From Lentzea alba (GTDB lineage: Bacteria > Actinomycetota > Actinomycetes > Mycobacteriales > Pseudonocardiaceae), in NCBI RefSeq assembly GCF_011067745.1, contig NZ_JAAMPJ010000001.1:1598829-1662828 (forward strand): a stretch of 64,000 nucleotides of DNA, read 5' to 3'. Within the stretch, counting starts at the first letter, position 1. Each line of letters begins with the position of its first letter. Shown here one piece after another: positions 27,646-36,525 of the stretch. The notes under the pieces are model-generated. The model was not told the DNA's origin and ran no database searches. It was given only the letters and a program-made list of their open reading frames with translations. The translations under genes and the position numbers were made by a program.

Positions 27646-28302
27646 CTACCCGGCGAAGAACGAGACCAATCGGTGCCGCACCTCGGCGCGGTGGGTCAGC
27701 ATCGGTGACGGCGAGTCGACCAGCCACAACTCACCGTTCGGGAACGCCGCCGCCGTCGCCTTCGCCACGTCCTCGGGGTGCAGCGGATCTCCGACGGCCC
27801 CGATGACCAGTACCGGGATCCGCACCGACGCGAGCGCCGAGGCGTCCTCGACGGCGACCTGACCAGGCAGTTCCTCGGCCGCGGTGGTCAGTCGCCGCAG
27901 CGCCTCGCGCCGTTCCGCCACGTAGATCGGCGGTCCGACGGTCAGGTCCGAGAGCTGCTGCAACGTGAACGACTGACGCGGCTGGTCCAGCACGGCGGGC
28001 AAGAGGAGCGCGACTCGTTGAAAACGATCGGGTTCCAGAGACAGCAGCCGGATCAACGCCCCGGCGCCCAGCGACACGCCCACGGCGTGATCAGCGGGAA
28101 CGCTCGCGAGGTCGGCGGCGATGCGGCCGTAGTCCCAGTAGCCGGGCGGCGCGTCGGGCGCGTCACCGTGCGACGGCAGCGTGACCACCACGCGGGTGCC
28201 GGGCAGCCCGGACGCGGGGATGCGCGCCTCACCGGGCGTGGCACCGAGTCCGTGGGCGACCAGGGTCACCGGCGAGCCCGAACCGTAGGAGTTCGTGATC
28301 AC
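27646..28302 (-). CDS. Small alpha/beta hydrolase
   Basis: A 218-residue alpha/beta hydrolase with oxyanion region LVAHGLGATPGE, a nucleophile elbow VGVSLGAGAL (Gly-x-Ser-x-Gly), a candidate acid in IGAVGDPLHPED and a C-terminal histidine in MLTHRAEV. The substrate is unknown. GTG at 28302 overlaps the DUF2516 stop as GTGA, which fixes the start and implies coupling. Confidence 0.82.
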   Translation of the reverse strand: MITNSYGSGSPVTLVAHGLGATPGEARIPASGLPGTRVVVTLPSHGDAPDAPPGYWDYGRIAADLASVPADHAVGVSLGAGALIRLLSLEPDRFQRVALLLPAVLDQPRQSFTLQQLSDLTVGPPIYVAERREALRRLTTAAEELPGQVAVEDASALASVRIPVLVIGAVGDPLHPEDVAKATAAAFPNGELWLVDSPSPMLTHRAEVRHRLVSFFAG

Positions 28303-28616
28303 CAGCGCGGGCCGCGCTGCACCTCGATCAGCTTCGGGCGCACGTCCACCATGTAGACGAGCACGGCGACGAGGCCGGCGAGCCAGAAGATCGAGCCGAA
28401 GCTGTACGGCTTGAACAGCAGCATCGCCGCGGCACCACCACCCGTGATGCCCAGCCAGGCGGGCTTGGTCATGCGCTCGGCCGCCGTGTACGCGTCCACA
28501 CGCTGGGTGAGCGCGTGGAAGAACGCGAACAGCCCCAGGATGGTGAACCCGAGGTCGGCCACGGAGTACACGACGGTGTCGAGGTACCAGACACTGAAGA
28601 TCGGCAGATCGAACAC
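28299..28616 (-). CDS. DUF2516 family membrane protein
   Basis: A 105-residue protein with about three membrane helices (SVADLGFTILGLFAFFHAL; GITGGGAAAMLLF; IFWLAGLVAVLVYMV). TAAERMTKPAWLGITGG is the family signature. The same small membrane protein lies beside hbhA in mycobacteria (Rv0476). Function is unknown. GTG start. Confidence 0.85.
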   Translation of the reverse strand: MFDLPIFSVWYLDTVVYSVADLGFTILGLFAFFHALTQRVDAYTAAERMTKPAWLGITGGGAAAMLLFKPYSFGSIFWLAGLVAVLVYMVDVRPKLIEVQRGPRW

Positions 28617-28686
28617 CCACCCAGACTACGTGTCGGTGCGGAAACAGGGGAGCGACCCCGACAGGCGGCTCCCCCTCGAACGCGAA

Positions 28687-28718
28687 AAGGGAGCGCACCG
28701 GGTGGGTGCGCTCCCCTT
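28687..28718. terminator. Hairpin terminator after hbhA
   Basis: 28687-28699 pairs with 28705-28718 over 13 bp with one bulged C. It lies 20 bases beyond the hbhA stop codon on the minus strand, and separates hbhA from the DUF2516 gene. Confidence 0.65.
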
Positions 28719-28737
28719 CTCAGCTGACTTCAGCGAC

Positions 28738-29406
28738 TCACTTGGTGGTGTTCGTCGTGGTCGTCTTCTTGGCCGCGGCGGTGGTGCCGGTGCTGCGGGT
28801 CGTCGTCGCCGGCTTGCGCGGGGCGGTGCGGTTCGCGGCCTTGCGGGTGGTGCTGCGGACCTCGTGCGCAGCCTCGCCACCGGCCTCGACGATCTCCTCG
28901 GCCAGCTTCTCGGCGCCGTCCTCGACCTCGTGGGCGACCTTCTCGCCGATCGAGCGGGTGCGACGGGTCACCTTGCCGAGCACGTCGTCCGCGAGCTCGC
29001 GGGCGTCGGCGGCGGCGGACTCGGCGCGCTTCTGGGCGGCCTCGACGGCGTGCTCGACCTGCTCCACGGCCTGCTTGACCTGCGGCTGGGCCTTGATCTG
29101 CTCCAGCGTCTGCTCGCCCTGCTCGGCGAGGTAGGTGTACAGGTTCACCGCGGAGGCGGTGTAGGCGTCGACCAGCTTCTTGAGCTCGGCCGGCTGCAGC
29201 TTGTCGCGCAGGTCGCCCAGCTCGGTCGGGAGGTCCTTGGCCTGGGTGCGGGCCTCGTCGGCGCGCTCCTTGGCCTTGTTGAGGGCCTCGACGACCGCCT
29301 TGGCGGCGAGGTCACCGGCACCGAGCGCGGCGAGCAGCGCCTGGCGTGCGGCGTGGGCGCCCTGCTCGGCGGCCTTGCGGACGTCGTCCTGGGTGAGCTT
29401 CGGCAT
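28738..29406 (-). CDS. hbhA: Heparin-binding haemagglutinin-like protein
   Basis: A 222-residue, mostly helical protein with no signal peptide. A long coiled coil (about residues 40-150) is followed by a low-complexity Lys/Ala/Thr/Arg tail ([20 protein letters not shown]). This is the architecture of mycobacterial HbhA, whose Lys-rich tail binds heparan sulfate and is linked to lipid-inclusion and membrane functions. In a non-pathogen a membrane or polysaccharide role is more likely. The gene order XRE regulator, hbhA, DUF2516 equals Rv0474-Rv0476. Confidence 0.85.
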   Translation of the reverse strand: MPKLTQDDVRKAAEQGAHAARQALLAALGAGDLAAKAVVEALNKAKERADEARTQAKDLPTELGDLRDKLQPAELKKLVDAYTASAVNLYTYLAEQGEQTLEQIKAQPQVKQAVEQVEHAVEAAQKRAESAAADARELADDVLGKVTRRTRSIGEKVAHEVEDGAEKLAEEIVEAGGEAAHEVRSTTRKAANRTAPRKPATTTRSTGTTAAAKKTTTTNTTK

Positions 29407-29411
29407 GGGGA

Positions 29412-29789
29412 TCAGTCCTCCTGGTTCTTGGCGGAGTTCTCCCGCCTGAAAGATTCGTAAACGTCGAGCAGCACCTGCTTCTGCCGCTCGGTCAGATCGG
29501 TCGCGGCGACGATGGCGTCCGCCAACGCACCGCCTTCGCGCTGCTGGAGGATCCCGGCCTCGACGTAGAGCACCTCGGCCGAGATGCGCAGCCCCTTGGC
29601 GATCTGCTGAAGGATCTCCGCACTGGGCTTGCGCAGTCCTCGCTCGATCTGGCTGAGGTATGGGTTGGAGACACCCGCCTGCTTCGCCAGCTCCCGCAAG
29701 GAGATCTTGGCGGTGTTGCGTTGCTCGCGGATGTACTCACCGATGTTGCGGCCGAGGTCCGCGACTGCTTTGTCGATGGACTTGTCCAC
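29412..29789 (-). CDS. XRE-family transcriptional regulator (Rv0474-like)
   Basis: A 125-residue protein with a central HTH_3 domain (IREQRNTAKISLRELAKQ, SNPYLSQIERGLRKPS) and a C-terminal helix rich in charged residues. It lies 6 bases upstream of hbhA and is probably cotranscribed with it, as in mycobacteria. GTG at 29789 is preferred, with a GGGA-type site upstream; a TTG at 29819 would add ten residues. Confidence 0.88.
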   Translation of the reverse strand: MDKSIDKAVADLGRNIGEYIREQRNTAKISLRELAKQAGVSNPYLSQIERGLRKPSAEILQQIAKGLRISAEVLYVEAGILQQREGGALADAIVAATDLTERQKQVLLDVYESFRRENSAKNQED

Positions 29790-29907
29790 TGTTCCCGCTC
29801 CCGTTCCTCGTGCCACCAACTACGTTAGCGACGAGTGCTAGCTATTGCAAGCACCCTGCTAGCAACAGCTGCGTGTGCTCCGCCACAGGGATACCGTGGG
29901 AGGTGAC

Positions 29908-30975
29908 ATGGACGACGCCGGGGCCTTTCGGACCGAGTTGGCGGACCACCTGCTCGGCGATGGTGTGCTGCACGATTCCAAGTGGCTCAAGGCTTTCCGG
30001 GCCGTGCCGCGGCACGAGTTCCTGCCGCACTTCTACCGCCAGACGCACAGCGGCGACTGGGAACGGATCACCGCGAAGCACCCGGACTGGCTGGAACTGG
30101 TCTACGCCGACCGTGTCTGGGTTACCCAGTTCGACGGCGACGACACGGTGACCGGCGGCACACCCACCTGTTCGTCGAGCATGCCCACGATCATGGCGAT
30201 CATGCTGGAGACCCTGGACGTCCACAACGGACAGACCGTCCTCGAGGTCGGCACCGGCACGGGCTACAACGCGGCTCTTCTGTGCCACGCCGTGGGTTCG
30301 GACAACGTGACCACGATCGACGTCGACCCGAACATCTCGCAACGAGCCCAAGATCGCTTGCACCGCAACGGGTTCTTCCCGACCTGTGTCGCGGGCGACG
30401 GAGCGCTCGGCCATCTGGGGCGCGCACCGTACGACCGCCTGCTCGCCACGTGCTCCGTCGCGACCATCCCGCCCGCCTGGCTGGAGCAGACCCGGCCCGG
30501 CGGTCTGGTGGTGACGACGCTGCACCGCCCGATCGGCGCCGGGCTGGTGCTGATCGTGTCGAACGGTGACGGCACCGGCGAGGGCCGGGTGCTCGCGGAG
30601 GACGGCCGGTTCATGCCGATGCGCGCGCACGCCCATCCGCCGACGCTCGCGGGCTCCGGCGGGTACGACCGCCGCGCCACCACGTTGCCGCTGAACACGG
30701 TGGTCGACCCGGCCAGCCCGTTCGAGTTCTTCGCGGGCATCGCGCTGCCGGGAGTGGCCGCGGGCCAGGACTGGCTGGCCCATCCGGACGGTTCCTGGGT
30801 GCACCACCACGGCTCGCACGTCGACCAAGGTGGCCCGCGCAAGCTCTGGGACCTCGCCGAGCAGGCCGTCGTCGAATGGCACGACCTGGGCAGACCCCGT
30901 CGGCACCAGTTCGGGATCACGGTCGGGCCGACCGGCCAGTTCCTGACCCTGAACGACCTCCGATGGCCGCTGTGA
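29908..30975 (+). CDS. Protein-L-isoaspartate methyltransferase-like protein (PCMT family)
   Basis: A 355-residue protein whose N-terminal two thirds match PCMT: VPRHEFLPHFYR, SSMPTIMAIML, the SAM motif VLEVGTGTGYNAALL and TIDVDPNISQRAQ. The C-terminal 130 residues are an extension seen in longer actinobacterial PCMT-like proteins, some of which modify ribosomal peptides. No ATP-grasp or precursor gene is present here, so repair of isoaspartate or an unknown peptide substrate remains open. ATG at 29908 is preceded by GGGAGG. Confidence 0.85.
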   Translation: MDDAGAFRTELADHLLGDGVLHDSKWLKAFRAVPRHEFLPHFYRQTHSGDWERITAKHPDWLELVYADRVWVTQFDGDDTVTGGTPTCSSSMPTIMAIMLETLDVHNGQTVLEVGTGTGYNAALLCHAVGSDNVTTIDVDPNISQRAQDRLHRNGFFPTCVAGDGALGHLGRAPYDRLLATCSVATIPPAWLEQTRPGGLVVTTLHRPIGAGLVLIVSNGDGTGEGRVLAEDGRFMPMRAHAHPPTLAGSGGYDRRATTLPLNTVVDPASPFEFFAGIALPGVAAGQDWLAHPDGSWVHHHGSHVDQGGPRKLWDLAEQAVVEWHDLGRPRRHQFGITVGPTGQFLTLNDLRWPL

Positions 30976-31046
30976 TCAAGAACGAACGTCACGACACGGG
31001 TCACTGAATCGACCCCTGACGGATGCGGTGCGTCATGATGCGACGC

Positions 31047-33065
31047 ATGTCCAGATTCCGCCAGCAGGCACTGCTGGCCGGTTGCGTGCTGACCGCGCTG
31101 CTCACCGCGGCCGGCCTGTTCGTGACCGACCACGGCATCAACCCGCATTTGTGGCTGATCGTTCTGGCACTGGCGTTTCTGGTGTTCCTGGCGATCCTGG
31201 ACCCGTGGGTCAAGCGCAGGCACAACGCCGAACTGAGCACCGACGAGCACCTCGACGCCGCGTGCCGGGCGCTCGCGATCGGCCTGCAGGCGCAGTGGAA
31301 CGACGAGGTGCGCTCGCGCGGCCTCACCGACCCGGACGTGCTCGACCTGCACTGGACCGCGGCCGAGCTGGACGTGAGCGACGAGCCGGACGCGCCGCCC
31401 GGACGCAGTGACGCGGTGGTCGGCGCGTTCGAACGGCAGATCAACCGCAGGATGGTGATCGTCGGCGAGGCGGGCACCGGCAAGACGACCGTCGCGATGC
31501 TGCTGACGTGCGGCCTGCTGGACCGCTACGACGGCGGCATGGTCCCGGTCCTGCTGCCGCTGTCGACGTGGAACCCGGCGGTCGAGGACATCCGCACGTG
31601 GCTCACGCGCAGGCTGTACGAGGACCACCCGGCGTTGCGCAACACCGAGCTGTACGGCAGTTACGCCGGCGACCTGCTGGTCGAGCAGCACAAGGTGTTG
31701 CCCGTGCTCGACGGCCTCGACGACATCCCGGCCCACCAGCGCGCGGACGCGCTCGCCCGAATCGCGAAAGCCTTCCCCGCGAAGCGCCCGCTGGTGCTGA
31801 CCTGCCGCACGGCCGAGTACGCGCAGGCGGTCCACCTGGCCGGACCGATGCCCGGCGCGGACGTCGTCGAACTGGCGCCCCTGGATTTGGACGAGGTCGC
31901 CGCCTACCTGCGGGCCAGCGCGGACAGCGTGGGCGCGGCGCGGTGGGAGCCGGTGTTCATCCAGCTGCGCGAGGAACCGGACGGCAGGCTCGCGGACGCG
32001 CTGTCCACGCCTCTGACGATGTGGCTGGCCAGCATGGTCTACGCGGACAACGAGGCCGAGCCGACCGAACTGCTCGACCGCGGCCGTTTCCCGGACGCAC
32101 GGGCGATCTCCGACCACCTCTGCGACGAGCTGGTGTCCCGGGCATTCGGCAACCGCGCCTTCGCGCACCACGCCGGGGCAACTCAGGTCTGGCCACGCGA
32201 CCGGGCCCGCCGCTGGCTCGAGTTCCTCGCCCACGAGATGCGCGACCGGGGCATCCGCGAACTGGCCTGGTGGGAGCTGCGCCGGTCGGTCGGCAACACG
32301 TGGCTCGCGCTGCTCGGCGCACTGGTGCTGGGAGCGATCGGCGGGTTCGGCGTCGGCTGGCTGATGGCGTACTCGATCACGCCGTCGCTCGCCCCGATCA
32401 CCGGCCTGGTCGCGGGCATCGGTGTCGGGGCGGCCGCGCTGACCGCGTCTCAGGAACGCAAAGCCAAGCCGCGCTTGGGCATCTGGCGCAGTCTGCTGCT
32501 CGTGCCCGGCGTGCTCGGGCTCGCCGCCGGACTCGTTTTCGGAGCCCTGTACGGACTTGCCGCCGGCCTGGTGGTCGGCCTCGGCCTCGCCGTGGCGGTC
32601 GCGCTGCGGTTCGCGTTGTCGAGCGCCGCCGAGCTGTCGCAGGCTTCCAGTCCTCAGTGGACGATGGCGCGCGACCGGATCGCGGTGTGGACCGGATCTC
32701 TGGTGCTGGCCGTGGTGTTCGGTTCGGCGGCGGCGCTGGTGTTCGGGCCCGGCCAGACCGGCATGGTCGGGCTGGGGCTCGCGTCCGGGCTGATGCTCGG
32801 TTTCGCGCTGGCCGTGCTGCACCTGCGCTGGTGGTGGTTCACCGTGGCGCGGATCTGGCTGGCGTTGCGCGGAAAACTGCCCTGGGAGCTGATGGTCTTC
32901 CTCGAGGACTCGCGCAAGCTGGGCGTGCTCTGCCGGGCGGGGGCCTGCTACCAGTTCCGGCACGGACTGGTGCAGGACCGCCTGGCAGAGCACGAGGTGA
33001 CTACTCGGTCCGCAACCCAAGTGCTCCGGTCGCCCTTCTCAGCGAAGGCAACGTCAGAGCAGTGA
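31047..33065 (+). CDS. Membrane NACHT-domain NTPase
   Basis: A 672-residue protein. Two N-terminal membrane helices (within residues 5-55) are followed by a NACHT NTPase: Walker A GEAGTGKTT (about 140-148), Walker B VLPVLDGLDDIP (about 217-228, with the Gly-Leu-Asp-Asp of NACHT) and sensor LVLTCRTAEY. The second half has about six to eight hydrophobic helices, and the end carries YQFRHGLVQDRLA. Such proteins are common and uncharacterised in actinomycetes; related bacterial NACHT proteins protect against phage. Upstream ATGs at 31023 and 31035 are possible. The 3' end overlaps the convergent permease gene by 65 bp. Confidence 0.8.
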   Translation: MSRFRQQALLAGCVLTALLTAAGLFVTDHGINPHLWLIVLALAFLVFLAILDPWVKRRHNAELSTDEHLDAACRALAIGLQAQWNDEVRSRGLTDPDVLDLHWTAAELDVSDEPDAPPGRSDAVVGAFERQINRRMVIVGEAGTGKTTVAMLLTCGLLDRYDGGMVPVLLPLSTWNPAVEDIRTWLTRRLYEDHPALRNTELYGSYAGDLLVEQHKVLPVLDGLDDIPAHQRADALARIAKAFPAKRPLVLTCRTAEYAQAVHLAGPMPGADVVELAPLDLDEVAAYLRASADSVGAARWEPVFIQLREEPDGRLADALSTPLTMWLASMVYADNEAEPTELLDRGRFPDARAISDHLCDELVSRAFGNRAFAHHAGATQVWPRDRARRWLEFLAHEMRDRGIRELAWWELRRSVGNTWLALLGALVLGAIGGFGVGWLMAYSITPSLAPITGLVAGIGVGAAALTASQERKAKPRLGIWRSLLLVPGVLGLAAGLVFGALYGLAAGLVVGLGLAVAVALRFALSSAAELSQASSPQWTMARDRIAVWTGSLVLAVVFGSAAALVFGPGQTGMVGLGLASGLMLGFALAVLHLRWWWFTVARIWLALRGKLPWELMVFLEDSRKLGVLCRAGACYQFRHGLVQDRLAEHEVTTRSATQVLRSPFSAKATSEQ

Positions 33066-35247
33066 CCGCGAACGTCAGGCCGACCACGATCGCGGTGATC
33101 AGGCCGAGGCCCGCCCAGTCGTAGGCGACCTCGGCACCGAACACCCGCATGACCAGCACGCCGAGCCCGATGCCGGTGGCGAGCGACACGACCGTGGAGA
33201 TCGCGAGCGGCAGGGCGTTCTGCCACAGCAACGACCGCGCCAGCGTGCCGCGCGGCACCCCGCTCGCGGCCAGCACGGCGAGCGGCCGACGCCGTTCCCG
33301 CACCTGTTCCAGCGCCACGACCAGCAGTGACGCGGCGGCGACCAGCAACGTGAGCAACGTGCCGGCCAGCAGCGCCCGGCGGATCACACCGAAAACCCGT
33401 TCCGCCTCAGCGGTGTCGTCCTGACCGACGAAGTAGGTGAAGACCTGCCAGGGACGGGCGACGGTCAACGCGTTGCGCGCGTGCTCGGCCGCGTCGGGCA
33501 CCGAGGGGTCGAGCTTGGCGATGTACTGCGAGTTGAACGCCACCAGACCCTTGGCCGCGGCCGGAGTGAGCACGAGGCCGGGGAAGGTGGCCTGGGTCGT
33601 CTCCAGCGAGGACGGCACCGTCCACTTCTCGCCCGAGTGCCGCAGCGTCAGCACGTCGCCCGCCTGCGCGGTCGGTTGCCCGTCGCCGTACGGCACGACG
33701 TAGGCCTTGCCGTCCGTGCAGTTCGGCACCGGCCCCTGGGCGGCCAGCGCCTCGCACGACGCGATGTTGATGGCGATGTGGCCGCCCGAGTCCAGCGTCC
33801 CGAAGGCCTGGTCGATCCGATGGACGACGGTCACGCCCTTGCTGCTCTTCAGCGCCGCGGCGATGGCGTTCACATCGGAGTCCGTGCCCGGATTGATGGT
33901 CAGGTAGTTGAAGTTCGCCTGTTTCTTCTCGTCGGCCCTCACCTCCTGCTCGACCCCGGCGAGCAGCATCTGCAACGTCACGGTGCCCGCCAGCACGACC
34001 GCGACACCACCGACGACACGCGCGGCAGTGCCGCTGTCGAGCTGCAAGCGCCGCACCGCGAGCTGCAACGCCGGTGTGCGGCCCCGCATGAGGAACACGA
34101 CGCGTTCCACCAACCACGGCAGCAGAACGGGGATGCCGAGCATCAGCAACACGATGCCGAGCACCACGGGCCACTGGTTGGGCCTGCCGTCCGTCTCACC
34201 GATCTTCCCGGCCTGGCTGACCAGCAGCGCGATCCCGGCCACGACCGGCACGAGCCGCCACCACACCCGCCGGCGCACCGGTTTCTGGTCCCGCACCACG
34301 CCCAGCGGTTCGATGATCGTGCGGCGCATCGCGACCAGCGACGTGACCACCGCGAGCACCGGTACCGCGACCACCACCGTGAGCGTCAGCGCGGTCGTCG
34401 GCATGACGTCACTCGGGAACGCCGACAACTCGGAGATGCTGATCCGGTCCAGGGACGGCCGCACGGCGTAGAAGAGGCCGAACCCGACCACCAGCCCGGC
34501 CAGCGCACCGGCCAGCGCCTCGCCGGACGCGATCAGCCGCACCCTGCTCGCGGAGGCACCGACCAGCCGCAACGCCGCGAGCCTGCGATCGCGCTGGGCC
34601 GCGGCGAGCCTCGTGGCCACCCCGACGAACACCAGCACGGGGAACAGCAGCACCACGATCCCGACGATGCTGAGCAGCCACAGCAGCGGATCCATCCCGC
34701 CGCCCTCGTGCGCGATGCCCCAGCCGTAGACGGTGTTGCCGTGCTCGTTCGGCTGGATCCTCGCGTCACCGGCGAAGAACAGCAGCTCACGCGGGTTCAG
34801 CAGACCGGCCTGGCTGATCGTGCCGACGACCTTCTGCGGGAACCGCGGCTTGAGCAGCTCCGTCCCCGCCGGTGTCGCGAGCAGGTCCGCGAGCGCCGGC
34901 GAGACGAAGACCTCCCCGTCGCCGGGCACCTTCGCGATCCCCTGCGGCACGGGCGCGTCCGGACTCATCGCCCGGAGGTACGTGCCGCGGACGTACTCGG
35001 AGCGGAACGGGTGGCTCTGCGACTCGGCCAGCAGCGGGGCGGGCCCGGTCCCCTCGGACACCGCGTTGCGGGCGTTGTGCCGGTCCTGCCGTGCGTCCAG
35101 CACGCTCGGCAACGACGCGGCGAACAGGAGCACCGCGACGCCGAGACCGATGCCCAAGCCTTGGAGCGCGAGCCTCGTCCACGACTTCCGGCTGCCCCCG
35201 ACGGCCAGCCGGACACCCAGGACGAGGTCGCCGATGACCCGGTTCAC
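33001..35247 (-). CDS. FtsX/MacB-family ABC transporter permease
   Basis: A 748-residue permease with about ten membrane helices in two FtsX-like halves: one helix, an extracellular domain, then helix bundles near LLWLLSIVGIVVLLFP and VVVAVPVLAVVTSLVAM, and a second set after 610. The periplasmic domains suggest export or extraction of lipids, lipoproteins or peptides rather than uptake. GTG at 35247 overlaps the stop of the ATPase gene, confirming the pair. Regulated with the ATPase by the upstream PadR gene. Confidence 0.88.
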   Translation of the reverse strand: MNRVIGDLVLGVRLAVGGSRKSWTRLALQGLGIGLGVAVLLFAASLPSVLDARQDRHNARNAVSEGTGPAPLLAESQSHPFRSEYVRGTYLRAMSPDAPVPQGIAKVPGDGEVFVSPALADLLATPAGTELLKPRFPQKVVGTISQAGLLNPRELLFFAGDARIQPNEHGNTVYGWGIAHEGGGMDPLLWLLSIVGIVVLLFPVLVFVGVATRLAAAQRDRRLAALRLVGASASRVRLIASGEALAGALAGLVVGFGLFYAVRPSLDRISISELSAFPSDVMPTTALTLTVVVAVPVLAVVTSLVAMRRTIIEPLGVVRDQKPVRRRVWWRLVPVVAGIALLVSQAGKIGETDGRPNQWPVVLGIVLLMLGIPVLLPWLVERVVFLMRGRTPALQLAVRRLQLDSGTAARVVGGVAVVLAGTVTLQMLLAGVEQEVRADEKKQANFNYLTINPGTDSDVNAIAAALKSSKGVTVVHRIDQAFGTLDSGGHIAINIASCEALAAQGPVPNCTDGKAYVVPYGDGQPTAQAGDVLTLRHSGEKWTVPSSLETTQATFPGLVLTPAAAKGLVAFNSQYIAKLDPSVPDAAEHARNALTVARPWQVFTYFVGQDDTAEAERVFGVIRRALLAGTLLTLLVAAASLLVVALEQVRERRRPLAVLAASGVPRGTLARSLLWQNALPLAISTVVSLATGIGLGVLVMRVFGAEVAYDWAGLGLITAIVVGLTFAVTALTLPSLRRATGALGLRTE

Positions 35248-35918
35248 CGGGCGAACTCCACGTCCCGCGAGCGGCCGTCGCGCACCACGACCTCGCGGTC
35301 GGAGTAAGCCGCGACACGGGCCTCGTGCGTGACGAGCACGACGGCGGCACCCGTTTCGCGGGCAGCGGTCGTCAGCAGGTGCATCACGCGCTCGCCGTTG
35401 AGCGAGTCGAGCGCACCGGTCGGTTCGTCGGCGAAGATCACCTTCGGGGCGGTGACCAGCGCACGGGCCACGGCAACGCGCTGACCCTGGCCACCCGAGG
35501 TCTCGCCGGGACGCTGACCTGCGACGTCCTCGACCTCGAGGCGCGCGAGCCAGTCGGTCGCGGCGCGTTCGGCGTCCTTGCGCTTCATGCCGCTCAACCG
35601 GAGCGGGAGCGCCACGTTCTCCAGACACGTCAGCTCCGGTACGAGCTGGCCGAACTGGAAGACGAACCCGAACTCGGTGCGGCGCAGTTCGCTGCGGGTG
35701 CTGTCGTTCATCGCCGTCAGGTCCTGGTCGCGGTAGTGCACGGTGCCGCTGTCGGGCGGCAGGATGCCCGCGATGCAGTGCAGCAGCGTGGACTTGCCGG
35801 AGCCCGACGGCCCCATCACCGCCACGACCTCGCCCGCGCGGATCGAAATACCCGCGCCGTCGAGTGCTTGCGTCTTGCCGAACGACTTGGACAGGCCCTC
35901 GGCCCTGAGCAGGGTCAT
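35244..35918 (-). CDS. ABC transporter ATP-binding protein (MacB/LolD type)
   Basis: A 224-residue ATPase: Walker A GPSGSGKST, Q-loop FQFGQLVPELT, a signature TSGGQGQRVA (variant of LSGGQ), Walker B VIFADEPTGALD and switch LVTHEARV. The LolD/MacB subgroup works with FtsX-type permeases, as here. ATG at 35918 overlaps the PadR stop (ATGA), so PadR, ATPase and permease form one operon. Confidence 0.93.
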   Translation of the reverse strand: MTLLRAEGLSKSFGKTQALDGAGISIRAGEVVAVMGPSGSGKSTLLHCIAGILPPDSGTVHYRDQDLTAMNDSTRSELRRTEFGFVFQFGQLVPELTCLENVALPLRLSGMKRKDAERAATDWLARLEVEDVAGQRPGETSGGQGQRVAVARALVTAPKVIFADEPTGALDSLNGERVMHLLTTAARETGAAVVLVTHEARVAAYSDREVVVRDGRSRDVEFAR

Positions 35919-36439
35919 CGGTTGACCTCCACGGCCAGCTGGTCGATCCGGGCGGCGGTCAGTTCGAGCCACCGCAGATCGGCTTCGAGGTGGAACAGGG
36001 CGAAGTCGCAGATGAGCTGGTCGGCGAGGTCACCGTCGCTCTTGCGCCGGGTCAGCTCGCGCATCGTGTCCAGGTGCGCCGACCGTTGCGTGTCGAGCAC
36101 GTCCGCGGCGCTGCGGCCGGACAGGAGGGCCAGCACCACCTTCGCGTAGAGCGTGTTCTGCAGGTACGGCTCGGGCTTCTCCGGCGTGCTGAGCCAGCGT
36201 TCTACATCAGTGACCCCGGCGTCCGTGATCGCGTAGCGCTTGCGCTCCGGACCGTCGCCCGCCTCGACGCCCGCATCGGTCACGAAGCCGTTCTTCAGCA
36301 ACCTCGACAGGGTCGAATACACCTGTCCGTAGTGCAACGGCCGGTCCTGACCGAAGCGCTCGTCATAGGCGCGCTTGAGGTCGTATCCGTGCCGTGGACC
36401 GCCCTCTAGCAGCCCCAACAGTGCGTGTCCGATCGACAT
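35915..36439 (-). CDS. PadR-family transcriptional regulator
   Basis: A 174-residue PadR repressor with winged-helix region MSIGHALLGLLEGGPRHGYD, YGQVYSTLSRLLKNGFV and RKRYAITDAGV, and a C-terminal dimerisation domain (Vir_C type). It is the first gene of an operon with an FtsX-type ABC transporter, the usual setting for autoregulated drug- or peptide-responsive exporters. The start lies 10 bases from the dyads at 36449-36477; no ribosome site is evident. Confidence 0.92.
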   Translation of the reverse strand: MSIGHALLGLLEGGPRHGYDLKRAYDERFGQDRPLHYGQVYSTLSRLLKNGFVTDAGVEAGDGPERKRYAITDAGVTDVERWLSTPEKPEPYLQNTLYAKVVLALLSGRSAADVLDTQRSAHLDTMRELTRRKSDGDLADQLICDFALFHLEADLRWLELTAARIDQLAVEVNR

Positions 36440-36448
36440 GGGAGCGAC

Positions 36449-36477
36449 TATACACATCATGTATACACCGGGTGTAT
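36449..36477. promoter_or_regulatory. Two overlapping dyads, likely PadR operator
   Basis: TATACA (36449-36454) and TGTATA (36460-36465) form a perfect dyad with a 5-bp spacer. ATACACC (36463-36469) and GGTGTAT (36471-36477) form a second around one central base. Both resemble PadR operators (ATGT/ACAT-rich dyads) and sit just upstream of padR and between it and the divergent CGNR gene. Confidence 0.65.
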
Positions 36478-36525
36478 TCATCAGATGCCCTGACGGCCCA
36501 CCGCCGTGGCGCCTACAGTGGTGGG

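Noticed and set aside
29908..30975. Ribosomal-peptide (graspetide) gene cluster, suggested by the long PCMT-like methyltransferase
   Set aside because: No ATP-grasp ligase or short precursor gene is adjacent; the neighbours are an XRE regulator and a NACHT protein.
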